Below, piece by piece: positions 9,370 through 18,701 of a stretch of DNA of 64,000 bases. The position numbers were made by a program, and so were the translations under genes. The DNA comes from Bacteroidota bacterium. Lineage in GTDB: Bacteria > Bacteroidota > Bacteroidia > Chitinophagales > Chitinophagaceae. Within the stretch, counting starts at the first letter, position 1. Every line of letters begins with the position of its first letter. A model generated the notes under the pieces. It saw only the letters and a list, made by a program, of their open reading frames with translations. It ran no database searches and was not told where the DNA came from. The stretch lies in contig JAFDYF010000056.1 in the NCBI GenBank assembly GCA_018267575.1, positions 248,001 through 312,000 on the forward strand, read 5' to 3'.

Positions 9370-9450
9370 TTTTATTAGGTTGAAGGCGAAAGGCGGAGGG
9401 TGGAAGGCGGGACTTGCATAATTAGCGATCTATACCTTACACCCCATACC

Positions 9451-10251
9451 TTACTCCAGAATTCTTTCCTCCTGTTTCATTTTCGTCATATTGTTTTTCT
9501 GCAGCACTTCTTTGGCAAGATTAAGATAATTGGTAGATCCCTTGCTGAAGGCATCATACAATATCACAGGCTTTCCAAAGCTGGGAGCCTCACTGATTTT
9601 GGTATTTCTGTGGATGATGGTGTTGAATACCATTTCATCAAAATGTTTTCTTACCTCGCTCACTACCTGATTACAGAGGCGAAGACGGCCATCATACATG
9701 GTCATCAATATGCCTTCAATAGCCAGTTGCGGGTTCAGTCGATTCTGAACGATTTTGATGGTGTTCAATAATTTGCCCAAGCCTTCCAATGCAAAGAACT
9801 CGGTTTGTACCGGCACGATCACCGAATCGGCAGCTACAAGTGCGTTTACGGTTATTAGTCCCAGTGAGGGTGAGCAATCGATGATTATAAAATCATAATC
9901 TTTTTTCACAGGCTCCAATATATTCTTCAGCACATTTTCCCTGCTGGGGTAGTTGATCATTTCGATCTCAGCACCTACCAGGTCAATATGCGAGGGCACT
10001 AAATCCAGATTGGGTATCTCAGATTTTAAGATCACATCTTTTACTGGAGTGGAGCTTACCATGCAATCGTACAGGCTTTGGGTAACATTGTGCAGGTCGA
10101 AGCCAATTCCCGTAGTACTGTTTGCCTGTGGGTCTGCGTCCACCAAAAGGGTTTTGAATTCAAGCACCGCAAAGCTTGCTGCCAAGTTAATGGCAGATGT
10201 GGTCTTTCCTACGCCACCTTTTTGATTTGCTACTCCAATTGTTCTTGCCAT
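9451..10251 (-). CDS. parA: Chromosome-partitioning ATPase ParA (Soj)
   Basis: The 266-residue protein has the deviant Walker A motif KGGVGKTT (11-18) with the signature lysine, DADPQANST (Walker A'), and [12 protein letters not shown] (Walker B). This is the chromosomal Soj type without a DNA-binding N-terminal extension. It drives origin segregation with ParB, encoded immediately downstream. The presence of chromosomal parAB often indicates proximity to the replication origin, but no dnaA, dnaA boxes or parS site was recognised here. Confidence 0.96.
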   Translation of the reverse strand: MARTIGVANQKGGVGKTTSAINLAASFAVLEFKTLLVDADPQANSTTGIGFDLHNVTQSLYDCMVSSTPVKDVILKSEIPNLDLVPSHIDLVGAEIEMINYPSRENVLKNILEPVKKDYDFIIIDCSPSLGLITVNALVAADSVIVPVQTEFFALEGLGKLLNTIKIVQNRLNPQLAIEGILMTMYDGRLRLCNQVVSEVRKHFDEMVFNTIIHRNTKISEAPSFGKPVILYDAFSKGSTNYLNLAKEVLQKNNMTKMKQEERILE

Positions 10252-10341
10252 ATTGTTTATGTGCCCGATTTTCAGTTTATATTATCAACGTTGTACTAAA
10301 ACAAGGTTAGAATCACACCCGATTTCGCCATTTTCAAGCTT

Positions 10342-10361
10342 TCTGTCCGATTTCGGTCAGA
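10342..10361. other. Imperfect inverted repeat upstream of parA
   Basis: TCTGTCCGATTTCGGTCAGA forms two nine-base arms with one mismatch around a two-base centre. It lies about 90 bp upstream of parA and 130 bp upstream of the divergent FMN reductase gene, so it could be an operator. It does not match the parS consensus. Low confidence. Confidence 0.3.
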
Positions 10362-10489
10362 AGGTTTTAAAATTTTAAAGGTAAGCCGCTGCCAAAAACC
10401 TAGTTTTGCCCAAGATTACCAATAAAAATCATAATTGGCAAAAATAAGCCATCGTTATAAATTGCGCGACATTCGTTTTCCTAAATAAT

Positions 10490-11005
10490 ATGGCAGAAAA
10501 AGGCTTTTACGCTATTATCTCCGGCACCAACAGAAATGACAGCAACAGCATCAAAGTGGCCCAGCTTTATCAGCAACTGCTTAGAGAGAAGGGTATTGAG
10601 GCAGCTTTGCTTTCCTTGAAGGGGCTTAATGTGCTGGAATCCAACCCCGATTTTAAAAAAGTGGAAGCAGAACAGCTTCAGCCAGCGCATAAATACATTT
10701 TTATTTCGCCAGAATACAATGGCAGTTTTCCCGGTGCGCTCAAGTGCCTGTTCGATATTTCTGACATCAAAAAAACCTGGTGGGGAAAAAAAGCTTTGCT
10801 GACAGGAGTCTCCACAGGTCGGGCAGGGAACCTGCGGGGCATGGACCACCTAACAGGCATTCTTCATTTCATGAAAGTAGTAGTGCATCCGAACAAGTTG
10901 CCTATTTCGGTAGTTGATAAGCTGATGGATGAAGGCGGGGTACTGGTCGATAAGGGCACGCTTGCAGCCATCAGCACACAACTTGATGAATTTATCGTTT
11001 TTTAA
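10490..11005 (+). CDS. NAD(P)H-dependent FMN reductase family protein
   Basis: The 171-residue flavodoxin-fold protein has the phosphate-binding loop SGTNRNDSNS (10-19) and the conserved SPEYNGSFPGALK (73-85) of NADPH-dependent FMN reductases and related quinone or azo reductases. It is soluble and probably uses FMN. It is followed after 9 bp by a membrane metallophosphoesterase gene on the same strand, so the two are probably cotranscribed, although no functional link is obvious. Substrate is unknown. Confidence 0.88.
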   Translation: MAEKGFYAIISGTNRNDSNSIKVAQLYQQLLREKGIEAALLSLKGLNVLESNPDFKKVEAEQLQPAHKYIFISPEYNGSFPGALKCLFDISDIKKTWWGKKALLTGVSTGRAGNLRGMDHLTGILHFMKVVVHPNKLPISVVDKLMDEGGVLVDKGTLAAISTQLDEFIVF

Positions 11006-11014
11006 ATTTTAATT

Positions 11015-12277
11015 ATGAGAAGTACGGCTTTTGTATGGATTGTTCTATGCCTGATGGTAATCTTAGATTTTTATGTTTTCCAATCGGTAAAAGTAGTGGT
11101 GCAAAATGCATCCCCTAAAATTAGGAGCATAGTATATTATATTTATTGGGGCATCTCAGTTTTGGCTTTTTTAGCATTGATATTGATGATCGTTACTGAC
11201 TTTAATAACTGGCCCCGTTTTATGCGAAACTATGTGCTATCCACTATTATGGGGCTATTGTTTGCCCTATTGCTGGCCTCAGTTTTTTTTCTGGTAGACG
11301 ATATCCGTCGCGTGATCCAATGGGCAAGCGGAAAATTGTTTTTCCAAAACTCAGGAGGCCAAGGAATTGTCAGTGATGGTATTTCCCGTTCGGTTTTTCT
11401 TAGTTGGCTTGGCATAGGGGTCGGGGGCAGTTTGTTTTCGACCTTGGTATATGGATTCAGTAATAAATACAATTACCAATTGCGCCCAGTGCAGTTAACG
11501 TTTGACAATCTTCCAGCTTCCTTCAAGGGACTTAAGATTGTTCAGATCTCCGACATCCATTCTGGCAGCTTCAATAATAAAAAAGCAGTAGCGAAAGGCA
11601 TTGATAAAATATTGAATGAAAAGCCCGATCTAATTTTGTTCACTGGCGATCTGGTGAATGACCGTGCCATTGAAATGCACGATTATATGGAGTTGTTCAG
11701 CCGATTGAAGGCGCCGATGGGAGTTTATTCCGTTCTTGGTAATCACGACTATGGTGATTATTACTATGGGGCGCATCCGACAGGCGATATGGCCATTGAG
11801 AAAGAAAAAAATCTGGCCCGATTAAAGCAAGTACATGCAGAGATGGGATGGAAACTGTTGCTGGATGAAAATGTTTTTTTGGAAAAAAATGGCGAACAGG
11901 TGGCGTTGATTGGGGTACAGAATATTAGTGGCCGAAAAGGGTTCCACACCTATGGTGATTTGGCCAAAGCTTATGATGGCGCAGAAAAAGCACCTTTTAA
12001 AATATTAATGAGCCATGATCCCAGTCATTGGGATGCGGAAGTGCGGCTTAAATATCCTTCAATCGATCTGGCGCTTGCTGGTCATACACATGGTATGCAG
12101 TTTGGTGTGGAACTGCCCGGTTTTAAGTGGAGCCCCGTTCAATATGTGTACAAGGAATGGGCAGGCTTGTACGAACAGGGGAAGCAAAAATTATATGTAA
12201 ACCGTGGCTTCGGCTTTATCGGTTACCCAGGAAGGGTGGGTGTGCTTCCCGAAATTACAGTGTTTGAACTGGCATGA
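11015..12277 (+). CDS. Membrane-anchored metallophosphoesterase (YkuE/calcineurin-like)
   Basis: The 420-residue protein has about four N-terminal membrane segments (roughly 5-22, 38-60, 73-93, 127-147) and a C-terminal calcineurin-like phosphoesterase domain. Metal-binding motifs are complete: QISDIH (Asp180, His182), TGDLVND (Asp212), GNHD (Asn243, His244), SHDP (His334) and GHTHG (His357, His359). Related proteins of the YkuE type act on lipid phosphates such as UDP-2,3-diacylglucosamine-like substrates, but the substrate here is not known. It follows the FMN reductase gene by 9 bp. Confidence 0.9.
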   Translation: MRSTAFVWIVLCLMVILDFYVFQSVKVVVQNASPKIRSIVYYIYWGISVLAFLALILMIVTDFNNWPRFMRNYVLSTIMGLLFALLLASVFFLVDDIRRVIQWASGKLFFQNSGGQGIVSDGISRSVFLSWLGIGVGGSLFSTLVYGFSNKYNYQLRPVQLTFDNLPASFKGLKIVQISDIHSGSFNNKKAVAKGIDKILNEKPDLILFTGDLVNDRAIEMHDYMELFSRLKAPMGVYSVLGNHDYGDYYYGAHPTGDMAIEKEKNLARLKQVHAEMGWKLLLDENVFLEKNGEQVALIGVQNISGRKGFHTYGDLAKAYDGAEKAPFKILMSHDPSHWDAEVRLKYPSIDLALAGHTHGMQFGVELPGFKWSPVQYVYKEWAGLYEQGKQKLYVNRGFGFIGYPGRVGVLPEITVFELA

Positions 12278-12510
12278 TTAAACGAAACACAGAATCTTTG
12301 GTCTTTTTTATTCGTTGATTTTTTTGTGTAGCACTATTGTGCCTGCATTATTTTTTGTGTTCGGTTTAACATTTCTATAAAAAAGGTACAGATGCTTGGC
12401 AATGAATATAAACAAAATCTTAAAATAGGATTTCGCCAATCAATGGATTCATTTAACGATTCATTAATGCAATTTAACAGCAGGGCTACCGTTAAAAAAC
12501 ATTCTTGAAA

Positions 12511-12518
12511 TATTTTTG
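12511..12518 (+). promoter_or_regulatory. Putative -7 promoter element of the PorT-like gene
   Basis: TATTTTTG matches the Bacteroidota -7 consensus TAnnTTTG and lies 23 bp before the ATG at 12542, giving a short leader. No clear -33 TTG at the right distance. The 264-bp gap 12278-12541 otherwise shows no gene. Confidence 0.45.
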
Positions 12519-12541
12519 GAAACAATTAAAACAGAAACTAC

Positions 12542-13132
12542 ATGAAAGCTAAATCAATCATCTTGGCATTGGCGTTTTTGACTATTACGGTAGTTAGCGT
12601 CCATGCACAAGGTTTTCAACTAGGCGCGAAAGGTGGGGTCAATCTTTCACAAATTCAAGGAAGGGCTTTTGATCAGGCCTTTAATTATGGTTATAGTTTG
12701 GGTGGCTATGCGGAAATCAATGTCACCAAGCATTTGGGTTTTCAGCCCGAGCTTTTGTGGAATGAATATCAAGCAAGAACTGCGGATAACGCAAATCAAA
12801 TTTATACCAACTTGAGCAATGGTACCAACATCAGGTTAAATTATCTCTCCATCCCATTGTTGCTTTCTTTTAAACCAACCAAAATCATCAGTATTCAAGC
12901 GGGGCCTCAGTTTGGCGTATTGATTAAATCATCGCAAACTTTTGTTGATAATACTAAAAGTGCTTTCAAAACTGGGGATTTTTCCATGTTGGCCGGCGTT
13001 CAATTGAACTTGGGATGGTTTAAGTTGGGCGGTCGTTATGTTTATGGGTTGACCAATTCGGACAAGGTGGGCAATTTGGATTCTTGGAAATCGCAAGGGT
13101 ATCAGGTATATGTAGGCGTTAGAATCATATAA
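12542..13132 (+). CDS. Outer-membrane beta-barrel protein, PorT-like
   Basis: The 196-residue protein has a signal peptide ending VHAQ (about 1-22) and alternating beta-strand sequence starting FQLGAKGGVNLSQIQG, the usual opening of the small OMP_b-brl_2 / PorT-like barrels in Bacteroidota. It ends YQVYVGVRII, with the alternating strand pattern expected at the end of an outer-membrane barrel. Function is unknown; such proteins are often structural or adhesin-like. It is monocistronic, with its own -7 element and an intrinsic terminator right after it. Confidence 0.85.
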   Translation: MKAKSIILALAFLTITVVSVHAQGFQLGAKGGVNLSQIQGRAFDQAFNYGYSLGGYAEINVTKHLGFQPELLWNEYQARTADNANQIYTNLSNGTNIRLNYLSIPLLLSFKPTKIISIQAGPQFGVLIKSSQTFVDNTKSAFKTGDFSMLAGVQLNLGWFKLGGRYVYGLTNSDKVGNLDSWKSQGYQVYVGVRII

Positions 13133-13160
13133 AATATTTCTCTTTAATACTAACAAATAG

Positions 13161-13188
13161 CCTTCCTGTTTTACGGGGAGGTTTTTTT
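13161..13188 (+). terminator. Intrinsic terminator after the PorT-like gene
   Basis: CCTTCC pairs with GGGAGG (one G-U) around an 8-9 base loop and is followed by seven T residues. It ends the single-gene unit and isolates exbB downstream. Confidence 0.85.
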
Positions 13189-13380
13189 GTGAACCATGGG
13201 ATCAGTTTCTGTGTGCGTCGAGGTTTTGGAACATGCTATTTTTCCCCAAAACCACACATCGTTTATCCCATATCGGCATCCCTAAATCCCAGCTTTAGCA
13301 TTTTATTAAAAAATAGAAGTGTAAAGTGAACGTTATAAACCAATATCTTTACTTTTACTCATTATTAAACCCTCAGATAG

Positions 13381-14085
13381 ATGAACCTATTTTTCCTGCA
13401 GGTAATAATCGATTCAACAAGGATAAAAGATAGTCTCGCCCGGATTGCATTACAAGGCGCCCAGCAAAAAGAAAGTCTTTGGGATATTTTGCTCAAGGGT
13501 GGGGTGCTTATGATTCCTTTAGCCATATTGTTGGTGCTGACCATTTTCTTTTTTATCGAAAGACTGATGGCGATCAACAAAGCTTCAAAGTCTGATGAGA
13601 ATTTCATGAATATCATCCGCGACCATATCGTTAGCGGCAATGTAACGGCCGCTCGTAGTCTTGCCAAGAACACCAACAATGCGATTGCCCGTATCATCGA
13701 CAAAGGCATTCAGCGCATTGGCAAGCCCATTGATGCCATTGAACGCAGTATGGAAAATGTGGGCAAACTGGAGCTGTATAAAATGGAGCGCAATGTTTCC
13801 ATACTTTCTGTTATTGGTTATATTGCTCCTTTGTTCGGATTTTTGGGAACCATTGCGGGGATGTTCCAATTGTTTTATAATATCGCTTCAACCGGCGAGT
13901 ACAGTATTTCCAATATTGCCGGTGGTATTTATGTAAAAATGATCTCCTCCGCCTCTGGTTTGATCATTGGTATCATCGCCTATGTTGGATATCGCTACCT
14001 GAACTCGCAGATTGATAAAGTAACCAATAGGATGGAAGCGGCCAGTGCTGAATTTATAGATATCTTACAAGAGCCAACGAAATAA
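13381..14085 (+). CDS. exbB: MotA/TolQ/ExbB proton channel family protein
   Basis: The 234-residue inner-membrane protein has one membrane segment near residues 39-62 and two in the C-terminal half (about 135-160 and 190-210) with the ExbB pattern PLFGFLGTIAGMFQLF. It forms the proton channel that, with ExbD and TonB, energises outer-membrane transporters such as SusC. The N-terminus carries an extra polar segment, as is common in Bacteroidota. exbD follows after 28 bp. A near-match -7 element (TATCTTTA at 13344-13351) precedes it. Confidence 0.93.
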   Translation: MNLFFLQVIIDSTRIKDSLARIALQGAQQKESLWDILLKGGVLMIPLAILLVLTIFFFIERLMAINKASKSDENFMNIIRDHIVSGNVTAARSLAKNTNNAIARIIDKGIQRIGKPIDAIERSMENVGKLELYKMERNVSILSVIGYIAPLFGFLGTIAGMFQLFYNIASTGEYSISNIAGGIYVKMISSASGLIIGIIAYVGYRYLNSQIDKVTNRMEAASAEFIDILQEPTK

Positions 14086-14113
14086 GAGGAAAGCTTGATT
14101 AAGTTGAAAAATT

Positions 14114-14518
14114 ATGAATCTAAGAAATAGACATAGGGACGAAGGGGAAGTGCATACAGGTCCACTGAATGATATCCTGTTCATTTTACTTTTGTTTTTC
14201 CTAATTGTTTCAACACTTGCTAATCCGAATGTGGTCAAGCTTTCGCAGCCTAAATCAAAAAGCGATACCAAATCCAAACAAACCGTGGTCGTATCCATCA
14301 ATGCGGATAAGCAATTCTTTGTGGGCACTACACCCGTTGCACTTGCCGAACTTAAATCAAAACTACAGCCATTTCTTGCCAAGGAAGCCGATCAACCTGC
14401 TGTGGTCATCAATGCTGATAAATCTGTTCCTATTGAAGATGTGGTAGCCGTAATGCGGGTGGCACGCGATTTGGGTGCCAAGAGTGTGCTGGCCGTTGAC
14501 AAAAATGGCGTACAATAG
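14114..14518 (+). CDS. exbD: Biopolymer transport protein ExbD/TolR
   Basis: The 134-residue protein has one N-terminal membrane segment (about 19-37) with the conserved proton-carrying Asp20 in GPLNDILFILL, and a periplasmic domain ending with the usual VMRVARDLGAKSVLAV pattern. It partners ExbB just upstream. No tonB gene follows, unlike many Bacteroidota loci; a different gene pair begins about 115 bp downstream. Confidence 0.93.
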   Translation: MNLRNRHRDEGEVHTGPLNDILFILLLFFLIVSTLANPNVVKLSQPKSKSDTKSKQTVVVSINADKQFFVGTTPVALAELKSKLQPFLAKEADQPAVVINADKSVPIEDVVAVMRVARDLGAKSVLAVDKNGVQ

Positions 14519-14634
14519 CGAATTCCTTACTCATTTTTTGCCTTCTCCTTTATTTCATTGGTGGGTCAATTTGATAAATGGATATTTATTTATCATGTAT
14601 TGTTGTTATTTTTATTGATAATAATTTATTCAGA

Positions 14635-15210
14635 ATGGACAGGCGAAAAGCAATTGGCAGAATTATATTGATCGGTGGGGGAGGTCTGGCCACTTATGCA
14701 GGTTATAAACTCTGGGATTGGAACAAGACACCCGATCTTGCCTTTTTGGATCAGCATAAAAACTTGATTGCTGCCCTAGCCGAAGCAATCATCCCGACCA
14801 CAGATTCACCAGGAGCAAAAGAAGCCGCTGTTGCTGATTTCATTATAATAATGGTGAAGGACTGTACCGAAATAAAATCCCAAAATAGGTTCATTGATGG
14901 GCTAAAGGAGCTCAAGAGTTATACCTTATCTTCATTCAATAAAACCTATGAGCAATGTACGGATCAACAAAAAGAACAAGTGTTAAAATATTTTGAAGAC
15001 ATGGACAAACAACCCAAGGGTATTGTCGGGAAAGCTGAAAAAAAATTTTTCGGTGAACCTTTTTTTGAAACTTTGAAAACCCTCACCGTCAAAGGGTATT
15101 GTACATCGGAAGCTGGTGCCACTAAAGGGCTCTCGTATCTGTATATACCGGGTAAATTTGTTGGGTGCATGCCAATGCAACCAGGGCAACATGCTTGGGC
15201 AACCAATTAA
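14635..15210 (+). CDS. Gluconate 2-dehydrogenase subunit 3 family protein
   Basis: The start is placed at the ATG at 14635 because it gives MDRRKAIGRI, a twin-arginine-like export signal followed by a glycine-rich hydrophobic stretch; an earlier ATG at 14578 would bury the signal behind 19 extra residues. The 191-residue protein has the pattern of gluconate 2-dehydrogenase subunit 3 proteins, including LAEAIIPTTDSPGAKEAAV (about 44-62). It precedes a GMC oxidoreductase gene by 9 bp, and the two likely form a periplasmic dehydrogenase. No cytochrome subunit is adjacent. Substrate is unknown. Confidence 0.85.
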   Translation: MDRRKAIGRIILIGGGGLATYAGYKLWDWNKTPDLAFLDQHKNLIAALAEAIIPTTDSPGAKEAAVADFIIIMVKDCTEIKSQNRFIDGLKELKSYTLSSFNKTYEQCTDQQKEQVLKYFEDMDKQPKGIVGKAEKKFFGEPFFETLKTLTVKGYCTSEAGATKGLSYLYIPGKFVGCMPMQPGQHAWATN

Positions 15211-15219
15211 ATTGAAATT

Positions 15220-16935
15220 ATGGGCGATCCTAAACAAGGAATCCATGGCTTAGCAATAAATCCGAAACATGAATTTGACGCTATTGTGGTAGGGTCGGGT
15301 ATCAGTGGGGGCTGGGCTGCAAAAGAATTATGTGAAAAGGGTCTTAAAACATTGGTATTGGAGCGTGGTCGGAATGTAGAGCATATCAAGGATTATACTA
15401 CTGCTTTCATGCACCCATGGCAATTCCCCCATCATTTGAATACCTCCGTTAAAGATATTGAAGAAAACCCAGTGCAGAGCCAGTCCTTTGATGAAGGCAA
15501 CAAGCAATTTTATGTAAACGATCGCGAGCACCCCTATATTCAAGAGACGCCTTATGCATGGGTTCGAGGTTATCAGGTTGGCGGTCGGTCACTTACTTGG
15601 GGAAGACAATGCTATCGGCTGAGTGACCTTGACTTTGAGGCCAACATGAAAGAAGGTATTTCTGTTGATTGGCCAATACGTTACCGTGATGTTGCACCCT
15701 GGTATACCTATGTGGAGAAATTTGTGGGCATTAGCGGTAAGCCAGAAGGGCTTCCGCAATTGCCAGATGGTGCGTTTTTGCCACCGATGGAAATGACTTG
15801 TCTGGAAGATTTTTTCACAAAAAAAATACGTGAGCAGTTCAATGACCGGATCATTACTATTGGTCGTGTTGCCAATCTTACCCAAGCATGGAACGGTCGG
15901 GGACCTTGCCAGTATCGGAACCTGTGTTCCAGGGGTTGCCCGTTCAGTGGTTATTTTAGTAGCAATGCAGCTACATTGCCTGCTGCCAATGCCACTGGAA
16001 ATATGACCCTGCTCCCAGACTCGATTGTGATGGAAGTGATTTATGATGAACAAAAGCAAAAGGCAACCGGAGTGCGGGTAATGGATGTACATACCAAAAC
16101 CGTAACTGAATATTTTGCGAAAATCATTTTCCTAAACGCATCTACGATTGCAACCGCGGCCATTTTGCTAAACTCTGTTTCGCGGTCTTTCCCCAATGGG
16201 TTGGGCAATTCAAGTGGGCAGGTTGGCCATAACCTCATGGACCATTTTTTGGGTGTTGGTGGTCAGGGTATCTATGAAGGGTTTAACGATGAATATTATT
16301 ATGGCAGAAGACCAACCGGTATATATATCCCACGTTTTAGGAATATCAATGATGCTACGCGACAAAAAGATTATGTACGTGGTTATGGCTATCAAGGAAA
16401 CGGTAATAGAATGGATTGGGCTTCGCAAATAGGGGTCGGAAGTTTTGGCAAGGATTTCAAAAAGGATTTATTGACGCCTGCTCCTTGGTCGATGTGGCTA
16501 GGTGCCTGGGGTGAAATGCTACCTTATTTTGAAAATCGGGTGGCACTGGATAAAGACAAAAAAGACAAATGGGGTCTGCCACTGGTGAAGGTTAAATTTG
16601 AAATGAAGGAAAATGAATTGGCCATGCGAAAGGACGCTCGGGAAAGCGCAGTCGAGATGCTCACCAAAACAGGTTTTAAAGACGTGAGCGGGTTCGATTA
16701 TAAAGCACCAAGATCAACTGCTGTGCATGAAATGGGTACCGCTAGAATGGGAAGGGACCCAAAGACTTCCGTGCTGAATGGTTACAACCAAATGCATGAT
16801 GTAAAGAACGTTTTTATTACAGATGGTGCTTGCATGACCTCATCTGGATCTCAAAACCCTTCGCTCACTTATATGGCACTTACTGCAAGGGCTTGTGACT
16901 ATGCGGTTGCGGAATTGAAAAAAGGAAACTTGTAG
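15220..16935 (+). CDS. GMC-family FAD-dependent oxidoreductase
   Basis: The 571-residue protein has the FAD-binding motif VVGSGISGG (23-31) with Glu48 for the ribose, a cysteine-rich segment CQYRNLCSRGCPFSG in the middle, and the C-terminal GMC region with HEMGTARMG and SGSQNPSLTYMALT, which hold the catalytic His and Asn. It oxidises an alcohol group on a sugar or related polyol and likely passes electrons to a respiratory carrier. It has no signal of its own and probably rides with the Tat-exported partner encoded 9 bp upstream. Specificity cannot be read. Confidence 0.9.
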   Translation: MGDPKQGIHGLAINPKHEFDAIVVGSGISGGWAAKELCEKGLKTLVLERGRNVEHIKDYTTAFMHPWQFPHHLNTSVKDIEENPVQSQSFDEGNKQFYVNDREHPYIQETPYAWVRGYQVGGRSLTWGRQCYRLSDLDFEANMKEGISVDWPIRYRDVAPWYTYVEKFVGISGKPEGLPQLPDGAFLPPMEMTCLEDFFTKKIREQFNDRIITIGRVANLTQAWNGRGPCQYRNLCSRGCPFSGYFSSNAATLPAANATGNMTLLPDSIVMEVIYDEQKQKATGVRVMDVHTKTVTEYFAKIIFLNASTIATAAILLNSVSRSFPNGLGNSSGQVGHNLMDHFLGVGGQGIYEGFNDEYYYGRRPTGIYIPRFRNINDATRQKDYVRGYGYQGNGNRMDWASQIGVGSFGKDFKKDLLTPAPWSMWLGAWGEMLPYFENRVALDKDKKDKWGLPLVKVKFEMKENELAMRKDARESAVEMLTKTGFKDVSGFDYKAPRSTAVHEMGTARMGRDPKTSVLNGYNQMHDVKNVFITDGACMTSSGSQNPSLTYMALTARACDYAVAELKKGNL

Positions 16936-17059
16936 AATGGAGATTTATAGAAGTGAAATTTTTGATTAGGCTCATTGCCATATAGGTGAGTTTGTTACTA
17001 CCTTATTATGTGAAGTAAACTCAGTTACGCTTAATATAAATTGTACTAAAATTTTTTTT

Positions 17060-18679
17060 ATGCCCATTGATAGAAGGAATTTTTTAAAAAACAGTTCACT
17101 GTTAGGGTTGTCATGGTCGGCATCTGCTTTGCCTTCTGTCGGTTTTGCAGGTACTGATAAGGATAATCAGTATGGAGAAAGTTTTGAGTTGCAGGAAGCT
17201 ACTATTGATATGCTGCAACAAAAAATGCAGACTGGTCAATATAGTGCGGTTAAATTAACAAAACTGTATCTGCAACGCATTGCACAGGTTGATAAGTCGG
17301 GTCCAAAACTGAATTCTGTAATCGAGCTAAATCCAGATGCACTGAGTATAGCAGCCAACTTGGATTTGGAAAGGAAAGCGGGCAAACTTCGTGGTCCCCT
17401 TCATGGCATACCAATTTTAATAAAGGACAATATTGATACTGGGGATAAGATGATGACTACGGCGGGGTCACTGGCCTTAGTGGGCAATAAGGCAGGTGCA
17501 GATGCTTTTATTGTAAAAAAATTGAGAGAAGCTGGTGCTGTGCTGCTTGGAAAAACCAACCTCAGCGAATTTGCCAATTTCAGATCTGATCATTCAACAA
17601 GCGGTTGGAGTGGGAGAGGGGGACAAACCAAATGTCCTTATATACTCGACCGCAACCCTTCCGGTTCTAGTGCTGGTTCAGGTGCTGCCGTATCTGCCAA
17701 TCTTTGTGCCATTGCAATCGGTACCGAAACGGATGGATCTATCGTTTCCCCATCTTCCGTAAATGGGATCGTGGGCATCAAGCCTACAGTTGGCTTATGG
17801 AGCCGGACTGGCATCATACCCATTTCCAAAACACAGGATACGGCAGGACCAATGGCAAGAACGGTGAAAGATGCTGCCATCCTACTTTCTGCATTGCAGG
17901 GTATTGATGTGGCGGATGAGGCTACCAAGTCGAGCGATGGCAAATCAAAAAAAGATTATACATCGTTTTTGGATATCCATGCGATTAATGGTAAAAGGAT
18001 AGGTATTGAAAAATCATTTTTGAAAGGTCATGAAGGAGTAGTTCATTTATATAAGAATGCGATTTCGGTATTAAAGAAAATGGGGGCAGAAATTATTGAG
18101 GTTGATTTGGTGAAATCCTTGGAAGACCCTGATCATGCCGAATTTAAGGTATTGGAATATGAGTTTAAAGATGGGCTGAACAAATATTTGGCCCATGCCA
18201 ATGTTAAGGTAAAATCATTGAGTGAAGTGATTGCTTTTAATAAGCAACATGAGGCTAAGTCGATGCCATATTTTAAGCAGGAAATATTAGAGAGCAGTGA
18301 ATTGTTAAAAGGATTGGATGACAAAAATTATCTGGAAGCACTTCAAAAATCTTTTTTTGATGCTAGAAAGCTTATAGATGAAATGATGGTTCAATATAAA
18401 TTGGATGCCATTGCGGGGCCAACGAATGGGTTCGCTTGTTGCATTGATTTGGCCAATGGTGATTATGATACGGGCTTTGGCTTTTCAACACCTGCTGCAA
18501 GAGCCGGCTATCCACATATTACCGTGCCGATGGGTTTTGTGGATGAATTGCCGATTGGTTTTTCTTTTTTTGGAGGTGCCTATACCGAAGCCACATTGAT
18601 TGCGATGGCTTATGCGTTCGAACAAGCAACGAAGAGTAGGAGAGCGCCCCGCTTTTTATCGCCTTTTGATTTGTACTGA
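17060..18679 (+). CDS. Exported amidase, amidase-signature family
   Basis: The 539-residue protein begins with a Tat-like signal (DRRNFLKNSSLLGLS) ending near VGFAG. The amidase-signature triad is visible: the catalytic Lys in ILIKDN, the cis-Ser in GSSAGSGAAVSANL, and the nucleophile Ser in GTETDGSIVSPSS. The form GTETDGS is like bacterial peptide amidases and plant FAAH-like enzymes rather than GatA. It probably cleaves an amide in the periplasm. It stands alone after a 124-bp gap and converges with the porin gene. Substrate is unknown. Confidence 0.9.
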   Translation: MPIDRRNFLKNSSLLGLSWSASALPSVGFAGTDKDNQYGESFELQEATIDMLQQKMQTGQYSAVKLTKLYLQRIAQVDKSGPKLNSVIELNPDALSIAANLDLERKAGKLRGPLHGIPILIKDNIDTGDKMMTTAGSLALVGNKAGADAFIVKKLREAGAVLLGKTNLSEFANFRSDHSTSGWSGRGGQTKCPYILDRNPSGSSAGSGAAVSANLCAIAIGTETDGSIVSPSSVNGIVGIKPTVGLWSRTGIIPISKTQDTAGPMARTVKDAAILLSALQGIDVADEATKSSDGKSKKDYTSFLDIHAINGKRIGIEKSFLKGHEGVVHLYKNAISVLKKMGAEIIEVDLVKSLEDPDHAEFKVLEYEFKDGLNKYLAHANVKVKSLSEVIAFNKQHEAKSMPYFKQEILESSELLKGLDDKNYLEALQKSFFDARKLIDEMMVQYKLDAIAGPTNGFACCIDLANGDYDTGFGFSTPAARAGYPHITVPMGFVDELPIGFSFFGGAYTEATLIAMAYAFEQATKSRRAPRFLSPFDLY

Positions 18680-18701
18680 AGCGAGCCAGGCAATACAAAG
18701 A

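Noticed and set aside
9451..10489. parS site near parAB
   Set aside because: No match to the TGTTTCACGTGAAACA-type consensus was found; the only inverted repeat differs.
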